DNA of 64,000 bases from Rhodospirillales bacterium BBD 1991-14 (GCA_001657395.1 LYSY01000008.1:124001-188000); one strand, 5' to 3'; counted from the stretch's first letter, positions 25,136-35,164 are shown. Program-made: numbers and translations. The notes: generated by a model from the sequence alone, not told the origin.

Positions 25136-25210
25136 TGGCTGGGGCGGCAGGATTCGAACCTGCGAATGCCGGTACCAAAAACCGGTGCCTTACCACTTGG
25201 CTACGCCCCA
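25136..25210 (-). tRNA. tRNA-Gln (anticodon TTG)
   Basis: On the minus strand the 75-base sequence runs from TGGGGCGTAGCCAAGTGG to GCCGCCCCAGCCA. The acceptor stem TGGGGCG/CGCCCCA pairs fully, the T loop is GGTTCGAATC, and the anticodon loop TTTTGGT gives anticodon TTG for CAA (glutamine). The 3' CCA is encoded. A short T-run follows the 3' end, a weak terminator. Confidence 0.97.
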
Positions 25211-25329
25211 AAGCTGCCCGCGGCCCAAGCTATCAGAACAGCGGCAGGCGGGCGGCAACTTAGCGCCGCGGCGGCAGGCCCGCAATGGTCTTGGGCCGCA
25301 ACGGCCTTAGAGTCCCGGGCCCCTTGGCC

Positions 25330-27993
25330 TCAGCCTTTCCGGCGGCCTTCGGCGACGGCCAGCAGGGCCGGCAGCATCAGCAGCACGCAGAACAGGGTGA
25401 TGGCGATGGCCAGGGTCAGCAGCATGCCCATGCTGGCGGTGCCCGGATGGTCGGAAAGCCCGAGGGCGCCGAAGGAGGCCAGCGTGGTGAGCGCGCTCAG
25501 GAGGATCGCCCGCGGCGTCGAGTTGAGGCCCGCCGCCTGCGCCGCCGGAGCACCGCCCGCGCCGGCGGTTCCGGCCCGTATTCGCCGTTCCTCGCGGGCG
25601 CGCATCACCGAGTGGATGCCGCTGTCGACGCCCAGGCCCAGCAGCAGCGGCAGGACGATGACGTTGGCGAAGTTGAACGGCAGGTCCAGCACCACGCCGG
25701 CGGCCACCATCATCGCCGCCGCCAGCAGCAGCGGCACCAGGACCATGAGCGCGTCGACGAAGGAACGCAGCACCGCCAGGAGCAGGAGGGCGATGGCCGC
25801 CAGGGCCAGCAGGCTCGCCTGGGCAAAGGCTTCGATCACCGCGCGCCCGGCGGCGACAATGGTGACCGGCGGGCCCGACACCGTGGGCACCACCGCCTGC
25901 ACCGCATCGACGAAGCGGGCGCGCGCCGCCGGGTCGCGCAGGTCGTCGCGCGGCCGGACGTCGACCAGGGCGCGGCCGTCGGCGGCCAGGTAGCGCGCTG
26001 CGAGGCCGGCCGGAAGATCTTCCAGAGCGACCGGCCCCGCTTCCAGCGCGTCCGCAAGGCGGTCCATCTGGGGCGCGAAGCCGGCAAGCCAGGCGCGCTC
26101 CAGACGTTCCAGGGCATCGGGGTCGCCGTTCAGACCCCCCAGAGCGGCGCGCAGGCGCGTTGCGGGCGCGGCCAGCGCCGGCGGCGCCGCGGCGAGGTCG
26201 GCGGTCAGGTCCGCCACGGCCCGGCGGCGGGCGGGCGCATCCGCCGGCGGCGCTTCGGCGGCGGGCAGAAACAGCGGGGTCAGAAAAAGCGCCATCTCGT
26301 CGATGACCGCCAGCTTGTCGTCCTGCGCCGCCGGCACGAAATCGGCAAGGCTGACGGCGGCGGCCACCTCCGGCACGGCATCCAGCCGCGTGGCCAGCGC
26401 CTCGGCCGCGGCGAGATCGGGCGCCAGCACCTCCGCCTCGTAAGGCTCCAGCCGCTCGTCGGCCAGCAGATCGAGCAGGGTGGCGACGGACGGCGAGCGC
26501 GGATCGCGCAGATTCAGGGGGTCGTCGTCGAAAGTGGCCTGGGGCAGCGCCGCCACCGAGGCGACGGCCAGCACAAGGCCGAGGCTGAGCAGAACCGGCG
26601 CCCGGCGCCCGGCCTGATCGTGGATCCAGGCCCCCAGCGCCGCCACCGGGCCGCGCCCCAGGGGCCGCGCCGGGATCGGCCAGAGGCGCAGCAGCGCCGG
26701 CAGGACCGTGAGATTGGCGAAGAGGGCGATGAACATGCCGCCGCCGGCGATCAGCCCCAGTTCGGACAGGCCGCGATAGGCCGTCGGCAGGAAGGCGAAG
26801 AAGGCGATAGCCGATGACAGGCCGCAGAGCAGCAGCGGGCGGCCGATGAGGGCGCCGCTTCGGCGAAGGGCCGCGGTGACGTCGCCGCCTTCAGAAGTAT
26901 TTTCCGGCGCCAGGCCCAGCACCTCGCGATAGCGCAGCGCGAAATGGATACCGAAGTCGACGCTGAGCCCGATGAAGAGCACGGCGAAGGCCACCGAGAT
27001 CAGGTTGAGCTGCCCCACCGCCAGGGCCGCGTAGCCGGCGGTCCAGCACAGCCCGACCGCCAGGGTCAGCAGGATCGGCACCACCAGGCGCCAGGTCCTG
27101 AGCCCGATGAAGAGGACGCAGGCCACCAGAACCGCCGAGAGCAGCCCCACGAAGCCGATGCCGCTGCGCACCGACTCCAGCTCGTCCTGCAGCATCAGCG
27201 GCTCGCCTGTCATGCGGACGCGAAGGCCGGGGGTCTCGGTCAGGCCGAGATCCGCGACGGTGGCTTCGATGGCGTCCACCGCGCCGGCCACCGGTGTCAG
27301 GGTGGCGAAATCGGCGCGCGGCTTGACGATCAGGAAACGCCGCCGGTCGGCCGCGGTTTCTGCCCTGTCCTGCAGCAGAGCCTCCCAGGACAGCCGCGCG
27401 TGCGGATCGGCGGGCAGGGCTTCGGCCACCGCTGCCAGGCGGTTCAGCAGCGCCTCCAGGCTGGCCACCGGGCTCTCGCCGCTCTCCAGAGCGGAGGAGA
27501 GAAGGTCCTGGAGACCGCGCAGCGAGGGATCGGCCAGCAGGGCGGCCAGCAGCGGCTGGGCGGCGGCCAGGCGGTCGGCCTGCGCCTCCAGTTCGGACGG
27601 TGAGAGAAACAACAGGCCGTTGCGGCGGAAAAAGGGGTCGCCTTCCAGGTCGAAGACATCCTCGAAGCGCCCGGGCTGATCTTTGAGCGCAAGCGCCAGG
27701 GCCCGCGCAGCCTCCGCCGATGCCAGGCTGTCCGGGCCTTCGACCACGACGATCAGAGTGCCGCTGCGCTGCGGGAAAGCGGCATCGACGGCCACGTTGT
27801 TCTGGCGGAACGGCAGTTCCGCCGAGAGCATGTCGGTGGTGGAGGTGTTGATGGTCAGGCTGGACGCTGCATACCAAAGCAGGCCGGCGGCCGAGAGCAG
27901 GGCGGCTAGGACAACAATCCCGGCCCGGCCGCAGACCCAGCCGATCCAGGCTGCCAGCCAGTCAGACCGTGAATCGCCCATTCCTGAAGACAT
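25330..27993 (-). CDS. hpnN: Hopanoid-associated RND transporter HpnN (MMPL family)
   Basis: An 887-residue MMPL/RND transporter with two repeats, each of a periplasmic loop and a block of about five to six helices. Landmarks are NTSTTDMLSAELPFRQNN in the first loop, LFIGLSVDFGIHFALRYREV and LLLGLGVDSGIHSVMRAREE, the paired GxxxDxxIH helices that carry the proton-relay Asp. This form is typical of HpnN, which moves hopanoids to the outer membrane. No other hpn genes are present here. ATG 27993 and ATG 27981 are both plausible starts. It lies beside tRNA-Gln and diverges from the peptidoglycan-binding gene. Confidence 0.88.
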   Translation of the reverse strand: MSSGMGDSRSDWLAAWIGWVCGRAGIVVLAALLSAAGLLWYAASSLTINTSTTDMLSAELPFRQNNVAVDAAFPQRSGTLIVVVEGPDSLASAEAARALALALKDQPGRFEDVFDLEGDPFFRRNGLLFLSPSELEAQADRLAAAQPLLAALLADPSLRGLQDLLSSALESGESPVASLEALLNRLAAVAEALPADPHARLSWEALLQDRAETAADRRRFLIVKPRADFATLTPVAGAVDAIEATVADLGLTETPGLRVRMTGEPLMLQDELESVRSGIGFVGLLSAVLVACVLFIGLRTWRLVVPILLTLAVGLCWTAGYAALAVGQLNLISVAFAVLFIGLSVDFGIHFALRYREVLGLAPENTSEGGDVTAALRRSGALIGRPLLLCGLSSAIAFFAFLPTAYRGLSELGLIAGGGMFIALFANLTVLPALLRLWPIPARPLGRGPVAALGAWIHDQAGRRAPVLLSLGLVLAVASVAALPQATFDDDPLNLRDPRSPSVATLLDLLADERLEPYEAEVLAPDLAAAEALATRLDAVPEVAAAVSLADFVPAAQDDKLAVIDEMALFLTPLFLPAAEAPPADAPARRRAVADLTADLAAAPPALAAPATRLRAALGGLNGDPDALERLERAWLAGFAPQMDRLADALEAGPVALEDLPAGLAARYLAADGRALVDVRPRDDLRDPAARARFVDAVQAVVPTVSGPPVTIVAAGRAVIEAFAQASLLALAAIALLLLAVLRSFVDALMVLVPLLLAAAMMVAAGVVLDLPFNFANVIVLPLLLGLGVDSGIHSVMRAREERRIRAGTAGAGGAPAAQAAGLNSTPRAILLSALTTLASFGALGLSDHPGTASMGMLLTLAIAITLFCVLLMLPALLAVAEGRRKG

Positions 27994-28112
27994 TGGGCCC
28001 CTGTAACGCGCCCCACAGCGCACGCCTGTAGCAATCCCCGCTTATAGACGGCCCCGGGCCGCTTTGACAACGCCGTGACAGGCAAAAATCGAGGTTTTTT
28101 AAGGACTTCGAA

Positions 28113-28128
28113 TTAGGGCTCCGTTAAC
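28113..28128. promoter_or_regulatory. CtrA-like box (TTAG-N7-TTAAC)
   Basis: TTAGGGCTCCGTTAAC differs from TTAA-N7-TTAAC at one base. It lies about 105 bp upstream of the peptidoglycan-binding gene in the region divergent from hpnN, so either gene could be its target. Confidence 0.45.
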
Positions 28129-28232
28129 CACGGCTGGCCCATAACGGTCTATCGCACCTCGGAATCCTTGCGCCTAGCAAGGGGTCCGGGGCCAACGGCT
28201 TGAGACGGAAAGCCGCCGACCCGCAAGAGAGC

Positions 28233-29738
28233 ATGAGCGACCAGACCGAAAAGGCGAGCCCAAAACCGCGCAAGGCACCCGCACCCAAGCGGGCGCCCCG
28301 CAAGTCGCGCGCGGCCGCCGGCGGGCAGAAGGCGGCATCCAAGACCAGCGGCAAGACCGGCGGCAAGACGCGGGCGGCATCGGGCACGGCATCGGGCGCG
28401 CGCGGCAAGGCTGCGGCGCCCGTCACTGAAGCGCCAGCCAAGACCAAGTCCGGCAAGGCGGCCAAGGCCGACAGCCCTGCAGCGAGCGGCAAAGCTTCGG
28501 CGAAGCCAGAGAAGCCAGAGAAGCCTGCAAACGCCGATGCTGCGCCGTCAACGGCGCTCGGCGCTCCAACGGCGCCCTCACAAACGCATAGCCCGAAGCC
28601 GGCCGAGACGGTCGCAGAGGAGCGCGGCCCCGCTGGCGCGGGCACCGACCCTTCCGCCGCAGCGGCCCGGGACGGGCTGGCACCGGACCCTGCCACGGTG
28701 ACCTTCGGCAGCAACCGGCCCATCGTCGCGCCGCCGCCGCCCAAGCCGGAAAGCTCCGGGCCGAAGAGTTCCGGTCTGCGCTTCTCCGGCCCTTCGGCGG
28801 GCGCCTTGAAATCCAGTGGCCCGCAGAGCAGCCCGGCAAAGGCCGAAGGGACGACATTCTCCAGCTTTGCCGGTGACGGCACCGCGGCCAGCGGCAAGGC
28901 CGCCCCCACTGAATCCGGGCCCACTAAATCCGGGCCCACTAAGTCCGGGCCCGGCACATCCGAGCCCGGCAAGCCCGAGCCCGGTCTCTCTGCCGCAGCG
29001 AAAGCAACGGACGGCAAGGCACCGGCCAGCAGCAAGGCACCGGCCAGCAGCAAAGCAACGGCAGCGGCCGCGCCAAAGGCCGCCAGCGAAAAGCCGGCGA
29101 CGGCAAAGCCGGGCGAAGCAGCCAAGACCGAAACCAAGCCGTCCGGCGTCAAAGCGGAAAGCGCGCAGAAGGATGGGCCCAAAGGGGGTACATCGGCCGG
29201 CAAGACGGCGCCGGGTGACGGCAAGGCGCAGCCGGTTCCCCTGGGCGCCACCAAGCCGGCGATCGCCCCGCAAAACCACGGCCCGCTGATCGAACGCTCG
29301 ACCCGCCGGTCGAACCCCTGGCTGCTGTTTGGCATCGGCGTTGCGGGCATCGGCCTTGGCTGGTGGATCATGTCGATGCCAAGCCCGGACCCTCAGGCCG
29401 GCTATGAAATCGCAAGCCGGCCGGCCGCCGGCGGAGCGACTGCAGGCGAAGGCTCAGGGGATGGAAGCAGCGTGGGCACCGCCGCCCCGGAAGCGACGCC
29501 GGTTCCCGGCGCAAACACGGCATTGACCGCGGTTGAGATGCGCGAGATCGGCGACCTGCTGCGCGCCATCGGGCTGGAGCCGGGTGTCGTGCCGGTCGGC
29601 GGCCCCCAGCCAGGCACCGCCTTTGAAGGCGCCATTCGCAGCTACCAGGAGATGGCCGGCCTGAGCGTCGACGGCCGGGCGACCCCCGCACTGCTCAGCG
29701 AATTGCGCGCCGTTGCCTCGCTTTACGGCGGCGGCTGA
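28233..29738 (+). CDS. Membrane-anchored protein with disordered Ala/Lys/Pro-rich N-terminus and C-terminal peptidoglycan-binding domain
   Basis: A 501-residue protein. Residues 1-350 are low-complexity and rich in Ala, Lys, Pro, Ser and Gly, with short repeats (SGPTKSGPTKSGPG; APASSKAPASSKA). One transmembrane helix follows near residues 361-380 (NPWLLFGIGVAGIGLGWWIM). After a Gly/Ala-rich linker comes a peptidoglycan-binding-type domain near 435-495 (EMREIGDLLRAIGLEPG; GAIRSYQEMAGLSVDG). The likely topology is cytoplasmic tail, inner membrane helix, periplasmic wall-binding domain. ATG 28233 follows AAGAGAG; TTG 28200 is an alternative. A CtrA-like box lies upstream. Function unknown. Confidence 0.8.
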   Translation: MSDQTEKASPKPRKAPAPKRAPRKSRAAAGGQKAASKTSGKTGGKTRAASGTASGARGKAAAPVTEAPAKTKSGKAAKADSPAASGKASAKPEKPEKPANADAAPSTALGAPTAPSQTHSPKPAETVAEERGPAGAGTDPSAAAARDGLAPDPATVTFGSNRPIVAPPPPKPESSGPKSSGLRFSGPSAGALKSSGPQSSPAKAEGTTFSSFAGDGTAASGKAAPTESGPTKSGPTKSGPGTSEPGKPEPGLSAAAKATDGKAPASSKAPASSKATAAAAPKAASEKPATAKPGEAAKTETKPSGVKAESAQKDGPKGGTSAGKTAPGDGKAQPVPLGATKPAIAPQNHGPLIERSTRRSNPWLLFGIGVAGIGLGWWIMSMPSPDPQAGYEIASRPAAGGATAGEGSGDGSSVGTAAPEATPVPGANTALTAVEMREIGDLLRAIGLEPGVVPVGGPQPGTAFEGAIRSYQEMAGLSVDGRATPALLSELRAVASLYGGG

Positions 29739-29753
29739 AGATCCACTTTCAGG

Positions 29754-30665
29754 CTAACTGCCTTTAGGCTGACCATCCTGGCGCAGGCCGGTGGCGACGA
29801 CCCACCAAGCGGTCCGCTGACCCAGGACGCGCGCGGCGGCCTCCGCCTGCGCCGTGTTCTCGTAAAGCGCAAAGCAGGTCGCGCCACTGCCGGACATGCG
29901 GGCAAGGCGGCAGCCGGCGCTTGCCGAAAGCGCCTCCAGAACCTGCGCGACCTCGGGGCAGAGCACTCGCGCCGGCTCCTCCAGATCGTTGCCGCGCAAG
30001 GCCAGCCACGACAGCAGCCCCTCCAGATCCGCCGGAGGCGCGACCCGCTCGACCTGGGCGTAGGGCGCGTCGCGCCGCCGGAACACCGCTGCAGTGGAGA
30101 GCGGAACCCCGGGGTTGGCCAGCACCATGGCGACGCGGGGCAAAGCGCCTATCGGCTCGAGCTTCTCACCGATGCCGAACATGATCACCGGCCGCGAGTC
30201 CAGACAGGCCGGCACGTCCGCCCCCAGGCTCAGTGCCAGGTCGTGCAGGGCCGCTGCGTCGGGTGCCTCTGGCGCAAGGCCTGCGAGACCGCGCAGCACC
30301 GCCGCGGCATCGGCCGATCCGCCGCCGATGCCGGCGGCCACCGGCAGGGTCTTGGTGAGGACTATGGCGAAGCGGTCGGGAAGGCCGGTCAAGGCACAGA
30401 AGGCGCGCGCCGCACGGCGCACCAGGTTGTCCTCCCCGGCGTCGAGCGCCCCTGCATAAGGCCCTTTGATCGAAAGCTGCGGCGCCTCTGCGTCGAAGAT
30501 TTCGATTCGGTCGCCGGCATCGGTGAAGACGACCAGGCTGCTCAGTTCGTGATAGCCGTCGCTGCGCCGCCCGGTGACCTGCAGGGAAAGATTGACCTTG
30601 GCCCAGGCGGTTTCCGCCGCCAGCAGACGGCCGCGCGGCCTGTCCGTTTTTTCGATCGCTTCCAC
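29754..30665 (-). CDS. ispE: 4-diphosphocytidyl-2-C-methyl-D-erythritol kinase
   Basis: A 303-residue GHMP kinase that phosphorylates CDP-methylerythritol in the MEP isoprenoid pathway. Motif 1 is AWAKVNLSLQVTGRRSDGYH, the ATP loop is LPVAAGIGGGSADAAAVLRGL, and motif 3 is ARMSGSGATCFALYE. Length and order are standard. It starts at GTG 30665. It lies 65 bp downstream of a TPR gene on the same strand, so both may be co-transcribed. Isoprenoid supply also feeds the hopanoids handled by the nearby HpnN, although the genes are not adjacent. Confidence 0.95.
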   Translation of the reverse strand: MEAIEKTDRPRGRLLAAETAWAKVNLSLQVTGRRSDGYHELSSLVVFTDAGDRIEIFDAEAPQLSIKGPYAGALDAGEDNLVRRAARAFCALTGLPDRFAIVLTKTLPVAAGIGGGSADAAAVLRGLAGLAPEAPDAAALHDLALSLGADVPACLDSRPVIMFGIGEKLEPIGALPRVAMVLANPGVPLSTAAVFRRRDAPYAQVERVAPPADLEGLLSWLALRGNDLEEPARVLCPEVAQVLEALSASAGCRLARMSGSGATCFALYENTAQAEAAARVLGQRTAWWVVATGLRQDGQPKGS

Positions 30666-30730
30666 AGCTCTACGCCCGAAGATGCCGGCGGCCGGAGCAG
30701 CCGCGGCCAGGAAGTTTTAAAGAGGCCGCG

Positions 30731-32521
30731 CTAGATGTCCTGCGGCAGGACCTCCATGCCCTCTTCGATCTTCTTCTCGATGATCGGGATCTGGTCTTCC
30801 TCCGGCTCCAGGCTGAGCGCCCGCTTCCACTGGAACCGCGCCTCGATCTCGCGCCCCACGCGCCACAGCGCATCGCCCAGGTGGTCGTTGATGACGGGGT
30901 CCTGCGGCCTCAGTTCCACCGCCCTTTCCAACTGCGTCACCGCTTCCTCGAAGCGGCCCAGCCGGTAGTACACCCAGCCCAGGCTGTCGACGATGTAGCC
31001 GTCGCGCGGACGCAGCTTGACCGCCCGCACCAGCATCTCTTCCGCCTCTTCCAGGTTCTGTTTCTGCTCGACCCAGGAGTATGCGAGATAATTCATCACG
31101 TAGGGCTGCTCGGGCTGCAGGCCGAGGGCGTTCAGGAAGTCGGCCTCCGCCCGCTCCCACTGATCGGAGCGTTCCAGCGCAATGCCGCGGAAGTAGAGCA
31201 GCGACCAGTGCCGCGGCAGAATTTCGGGCAGCCGTTCGACCGCGGCGTCATAGGCGACCACAGCCTCTTCGAAGCGTTCTTCCGCGCGCAGCACGTTGCC
31301 CTTGCGCATCATGGGCTCGAAGCGGTCCGGCCGCTCGGCCGCCAGGGTGTCGAGCTCCTGCAAGGCGCGCTCGATCTCTTCCATGCGCTGCAGCTCTTCG
31401 GCCACGCGCAGGCGGACGACCCAGGAAAAGGGCGAGGACTCCGGGATCGTGCGATAAGCCGCGATCGCGTCGGCGCTGCGGCCCTTGCTCTGCAGGATTT
31501 CGCCCAGAAGAACGCGGGCCAGGATGAAATTCGGCCGGGCTGCAAGCCCCTGATGCAGATGGATCAGCGCCTCTTCGCCCGCAGCCTCCTGACTCAGCAG
31601 GCTGGCGATGTTGAACAGGACCTCGGCAACGCCGTCGCTGGCCTGCGCCACCTCGATCGTATTGGTGCCGCCCTGCTCGGCCGTTTCCAGCATCGGCGCG
31701 AGGATGTCCGAGCCCGGGTTCTCCGTCAGGAACTCGCGGTACACCGCAATCGCACGGTCACGCTGGCCATGGCGCTCAAAGAAGCTGCCGGCCAGCCAGG
31801 CCAGGCGAAGCGTCGGCCGGCTGGCATCGGTCAGCAGTTGTTCGTAAGCGGCCGAGGCCGCTTCGCTGCGCCCCGAAACCTCGTTGATCAGCGCCGCGTG
31901 AAGTCCGTGCAGCACGGCGAAGCCGCGCTCACGCTGCAGCACAGAGAGGGTTTCCAGCGCGCCGTCGGGATCGCCGGCGCCGGTCTGGATCCAGGCCCGC
32001 AACATCGGCACGACGATCTGGCTGATGCCCCGCTCAGGCTGGCTGTCGAGAATCTCGTCGGCCTTTTGCAGGTCGCCGGCCCGCGTCGCCTCGATGGCGA
32101 GGATCAGGTTGGCGAGGGAGTTCGTGGGTTGCAGGGCGGCGACGCGCTGGGCGAGGCCCGCTGCTTCCTCCTGGCGGCCCGTCGCCGCGGCCAGTTCGAG
32201 CGCCGGCAGCAGCACCTCCGGATTGTCCGGATCGAACCGCAGCGCCTGCACCATGTAGTCGGCGGCGGATTCCAGGTCGCCGTCGCGCCGGGCCACGAGC
32301 CCGGCCAGATAGGGACCATAGGAAGAAGACCCGCCTGAGGCGTTCGCGCCCTGCGGCAGGGTGTTGGCGGCGAGCTGCGGCGAGAGGTCCGCCTGGCGCA
32401 CCGGGCTTTCGGCGGCGCAGGCGGCCGGAACCAGGGTTGCCGCCAGGACAGCCACGGCCGTGCGGGCCCAGAAGCCACGCCTTTCATAGCCGCGCCTTCC
32501 ATACGAGCGTGTCTGTGACAA
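30731..32521 (-). CDS. Tetratricopeptide repeat protein, exported
   Basis: A 596-residue protein with an N-terminal signal sequence (RTAVAVLAATLVPAACAAES); the Cys in PAAC could be lipidated, though Pro at -3 makes an ordinary signal peptide possible. At least nine TPR-like repeats follow, clearest in ESAADYMVQALRFDPDNPEV, HWSLLYFRGIALERSDQWER and EEAVTQLERAVELRPQDPVI. TTG 32521 is the start, with AGGAG seven bases upstream. This TPR protein next to ispE is a recurring arrangement in alphaproteobacteria. It probably works as a periplasmic scaffold; partners are unknown. Confidence 0.85.
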   Translation of the reverse strand: MSQTRSYGRRGYERRGFWARTAVAVLAATLVPAACAAESPVRQADLSPQLAANTLPQGANASGGSSSYGPYLAGLVARRDGDLESAADYMVQALRFDPDNPEVLLPALELAAATGRQEEAAGLAQRVAALQPTNSLANLILAIEATRAGDLQKADEILDSQPERGISQIVVPMLRAWIQTGAGDPDGALETLSVLQRERGFAVLHGLHAALINEVSGRSEAASAAYEQLLTDASRPTLRLAWLAGSFFERHGQRDRAIAVYREFLTENPGSDILAPMLETAEQGGTNTIEVAQASDGVAEVLFNIASLLSQEAAGEEALIHLHQGLAARPNFILARVLLGEILQSKGRSADAIAAYRTIPESSPFSWVVRLRVAEELQRMEEIERALQELDTLAAERPDRFEPMMRKGNVLRAEERFEEAVVAYDAAVERLPEILPRHWSLLYFRGIALERSDQWERAEADFLNALGLQPEQPYVMNYLAYSWVEQKQNLEEAEEMLVRAVKLRPRDGYIVDSLGWVYYRLGRFEEAVTQLERAVELRPQDPVINDHLGDALWRVGREIEARFQWKRALSLEPEEDQIPIIEKKIEEGMEVLPQDI

Positions 32522-32747
32522 AGCAGTCTCCTGGCGGTTTTGGTCCCGATCGGTGGGGTTCAGTCTACCTGAGGCCCCCCGGGGCTCACAACGCCGAGCT
32601 TCGGCGCGGCCGTCACGCCTTTGCGAGCACCCCTCCCCCAGAACATGGCCCGCGGCCGGCGGGCCGCAAGGGCGGAGAGGGAGGAACCCTCACGTTAACC
32701 CCTTGAATCCAGACGAGCCCGGGGGGAGGGGGGCGCCTCTGCGGCCG

Positions 32748-34400
32748 CTACATGTTCGGGTAGTTCGGGCCGCCCCCGCCCTCCGGCGTCACCCAGACGA
32801 TGTTCTGGGTCGGGTCCTTGATGTCGCAGGTCTTGCAGTGGACACAGTTCTGGGCGTTGATCTGCAAGCGCGGGTTGCTGCCGTCGTCATCGCGGACGAT
32901 TTCGTAGACGCCCGCAGGACAGTAGCGCTGGGCCGGCTCATCATAGAGCTCCAGGTTGTGCGCGACCGGCACCGAAGCGTCCTTCAGCGTCAGGTGGACC
33001 GGCTGATCCTCTTCATGGTTGGTGTTGGAAATGAAGACCGAGGACAGGCGGTCGAAGGTGATGACGCCGTCAGGCTTGGGATAGTCGATCTTCGGCATCT
33101 CCGCCGCCGGTTTCAGGCATTCGTGATCTGCATGCTTGTTCCGAAAGGTCCAGGGCGCCTTACCGCCGAGCAGCTTCAGGTCCAAAGCGCCGTAGAGCAT
33201 CGATCCGTAGAGGCCCCACTTGTTGAAGGAAGGGCGGAAGTTGCGCGCCTTGTGCAGTTCCTCGTGCACCCAGGACCCTTCGACCTTCCCGGTGAAGGCC
33301 GTCAACTCCGCCGGTGCTTCGCCCTCTGCGGTCAGTGCTTCGAAAGCCGCTTCCGCCGCCAGCATGCCGGTCTTCATGGCGTTGTGGCTGCCCTTGATCT
33401 TCGGCACATTCAGGAAGCCCGCCGCGCAGCCCATCAGGAGGCCGCCGGGAAAGGTAAGCTTGGGCAAGGACTGCAGACCGCCCTCGTTCAATGCCCGGGC
33501 GCCATAGGCGATGCGCTTGCCGCCCTCCAGCATGGGGCGGATCGCCGGATGGGTCTTGAAGCGCTGCATCTCCTCAAAGGGCGAGAGATGCGGGTTGTCG
33601 TAGTCGAGCCCGACGACATAGCCGACATAGGCCTGGTTGTCCTCCAGGTGATAGATGAAGGAGCCGCCCCAGGTGGTGGTGTTCATCGGCCAGCCCGCGG
33701 TGTGGATGACCGTGCCGGTCTTGTGCTTGGCGGGATCGAGCTGCCAGAGCTCCTTGATGCCGATGCCGTAGGTCTGCGGATCCGCATCGTCGCGCAGGCC
33801 GAAGCGCTGCTCGAGCAGCTTTGTGAGAGAGCCGCGGCAGCCTTCGCCGAAGAAGACGTAGCGGCCGTGCAGTTCCATGCCCTGCTGGTAGGACGCCTTC
33901 TGCGCGCCGTCCTTGCCGACACCCATGTCGCCGGTGGCGACGCCCTTTACGCGACCGTCTTCGTGATAAACCACCTCCGCGGCGGCAAAGCCGGGATAGA
34001 TCTCGACGCCCAGGCCCTCCGCCTGTTCGGCCAGCCAGCGGCAGACGTTGCCCAGGGAGACCACGTAGTTGCCGTGGTTGTGCATCTGGCCCGGCAGCAT
34101 CCAGACCGGCAGCGACAAGCTGCCCTTCTCCCTCAGCAGCATGAACTTCTCGTCGCCGACCGGCGCGTTCAGCGGTGCGCCCTTTTCCTTCCAGTCGGGG
34201 ATCAGTTCGTTGAGGGCGCGCGGCTCCAGCACTGCGCCGGAGAGGATATGGGCCCCGACCTCGGAGCCTTTTTCGAGCACACAGACGGTGATCTCCCGGC
34301 CGCTTTCCTGCGCCAACTGGCGCAGACGGATAGCGGCAGACAGCCCCGCCGGGCCCGCCCCGACGATCACCACATCGTATTCCATGAACTCGCGTTCCAA
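32748..34400 (-). CDS. Electron transfer flavoprotein-ubiquinone oxidoreductase
   Basis: A 550-residue monotopic membrane enzyme passing electrons from ETF to ubiquinone, linking fatty-acid and amino-acid dehydrogenases to respiration. It has an FAD-binding start ([20 protein letters not shown]), a quinone-binding middle region ([20 protein letters not shown]) and a C-terminal 4Fe-4S cluster with Cys in RYCPAGVYE and [13 protein letters not shown]. Full length. Start TTG 34400 with AGGGA upstream; ATG 34385 is close behind. Between its stop side and the TPR gene lie 226 bp with a GC-rich hairpin near 32646-32665 (GGCCCGC/GCGGGCC) and no gene. Confidence 0.96.
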   Translation of the reverse strand: MEREFMEYDVVIVGAGPAGLSAAIRLRQLAQESGREITVCVLEKGSEVGAHILSGAVLEPRALNELIPDWKEKGAPLNAPVGDEKFMLLREKGSLSLPVWMLPGQMHNHGNYVVSLGNVCRWLAEQAEGLGVEIYPGFAAAEVVYHEDGRVKGVATGDMGVGKDGAQKASYQQGMELHGRYVFFGEGCRGSLTKLLEQRFGLRDDADPQTYGIGIKELWQLDPAKHKTGTVIHTAGWPMNTTTWGGSFIYHLEDNQAYVGYVVGLDYDNPHLSPFEEMQRFKTHPAIRPMLEGGKRIAYGARALNEGGLQSLPKLTFPGGLLMGCAAGFLNVPKIKGSHNAMKTGMLAAEAAFEALTAEGEAPAELTAFTGKVEGSWVHEELHKARNFRPSFNKWGLYGSMLYGALDLKLLGGKAPWTFRNKHADHECLKPAAEMPKIDYPKPDGVITFDRLSSVFISNTNHEEDQPVHLTLKDASVPVAHNLELYDEPAQRYCPAGVYEIVRDDDGSNPRLQINAQNCVHCKTCDIKDPTQNIVWVTPEGGGGPNYPNM

Positions 34401-34618
34401 GATCCCTCACTCCTCAACTGCCGTGGCTGGCCCACGTTCTGGGTCTGTCCTATAGATTTATGCCGCCAGAGTACAGATGCCGCCCTTTTCCCGCGCAAGG
34501 CAGGGACGCCGCTTTTTGGCCATTTTCCGCCCTTCCCGGCCCCCTGGAACTCCCGAATCCGGCTTTACGGAGGATTTACCAATGCCCGGCATGCTGGAAG
34601 GCCAGGAGAAGCAAAACC

Positions 34619-35107
34619 ATGGCCGTACAGGACCTTACGAGATTCGACGCCGACGAGCGCCCGGACAACGTCCCGAGCGAGCTCGACGACCTGACCCACG
34701 CGGAGATGCGCATGCTCTATGCCGAATCCGTCGAGGTCGTCCGCTTTGCCAAAACCCAGCAATGGAAATCCGTTGGTGCAATTCTGGTGGTCTTCATTGC
34801 GCTGATGGGCCTGTCGCAGCTGGCCGAGCAAAAGCCGCTGCTGACCAACCTGATCATCGCCGTCAGCTTTGTCTGCAGCGGCGGCGTCATCTACTCGCTG
34901 GCGCTCTATCAGGCCTGGCAGAACACCGAGCGCAAGAAGCTGCGCGAGATCGGTCTGCATCTCTCCAGCTACGCCAAAGCGATTCGCGCCATCAAATCCT
35001 CCCGCGAAACCAACGTCCATCGCTACACCCTGCTGGTCTTCATGATCGTCAGCGTGCTGATGGGCAACCTCTTGCTGGTGCTCTTCGTCTCGCCACTCTA
35101 CCGCTAG
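34619..35107 (+). CDS. Hypothetical membrane protein
   Basis: I do not recognise this 162-residue protein. A polar N-terminus (about 1-50) is followed by two close helices (SVGAILVVFIALMGLSQLA; LIIAVSFVCSGGVIYSLALY), a basic amphipathic stretch (ERKKLREIGLHLSSYAKAIR) and a third helix near the C-terminus (LLVFMIVSVLMGNLLLVLFV). ATG 34619 follows AGGAGA nine bases away. It diverges from ETF-QO and stands 130 bp upstream of the uracil-DNA glycosylase gene. Confidence 0.65.
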   Translation: MAVQDLTRFDADERPDNVPSELDDLTHAEMRMLYAESVEVVRFAKTQQWKSVGAILVVFIALMGLSQLAEQKPLLTNLIIAVSFVCSGGVIYSLALYQAWQNTERKKLREIGLHLSSYAKAIRAIKSSRETNVHRYTLLVFMIVSVLMGNLLLVLFVSPLYR

Positions 35108-35164
35108 GCTGCGGCACCTCCCAGGAGGCGATACGACGCAGCCGGGCGCCGCTGCGCCGCACCT

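Noticed and set aside
32646-32665. GGCCCGC-GGCCG-GCGGGCC palindrome as a terminator
   Set aside because: No T-tract on either strand, and such GC palindromes are frequent in this composition.
32553-34694. 713-codon plus-strand frame opposite ETF-QO
   Set aside because: The minus strand encodes an intact ETF-QO with all cofactor motifs. The antisense frame is a high-GC artefact without a start signal.
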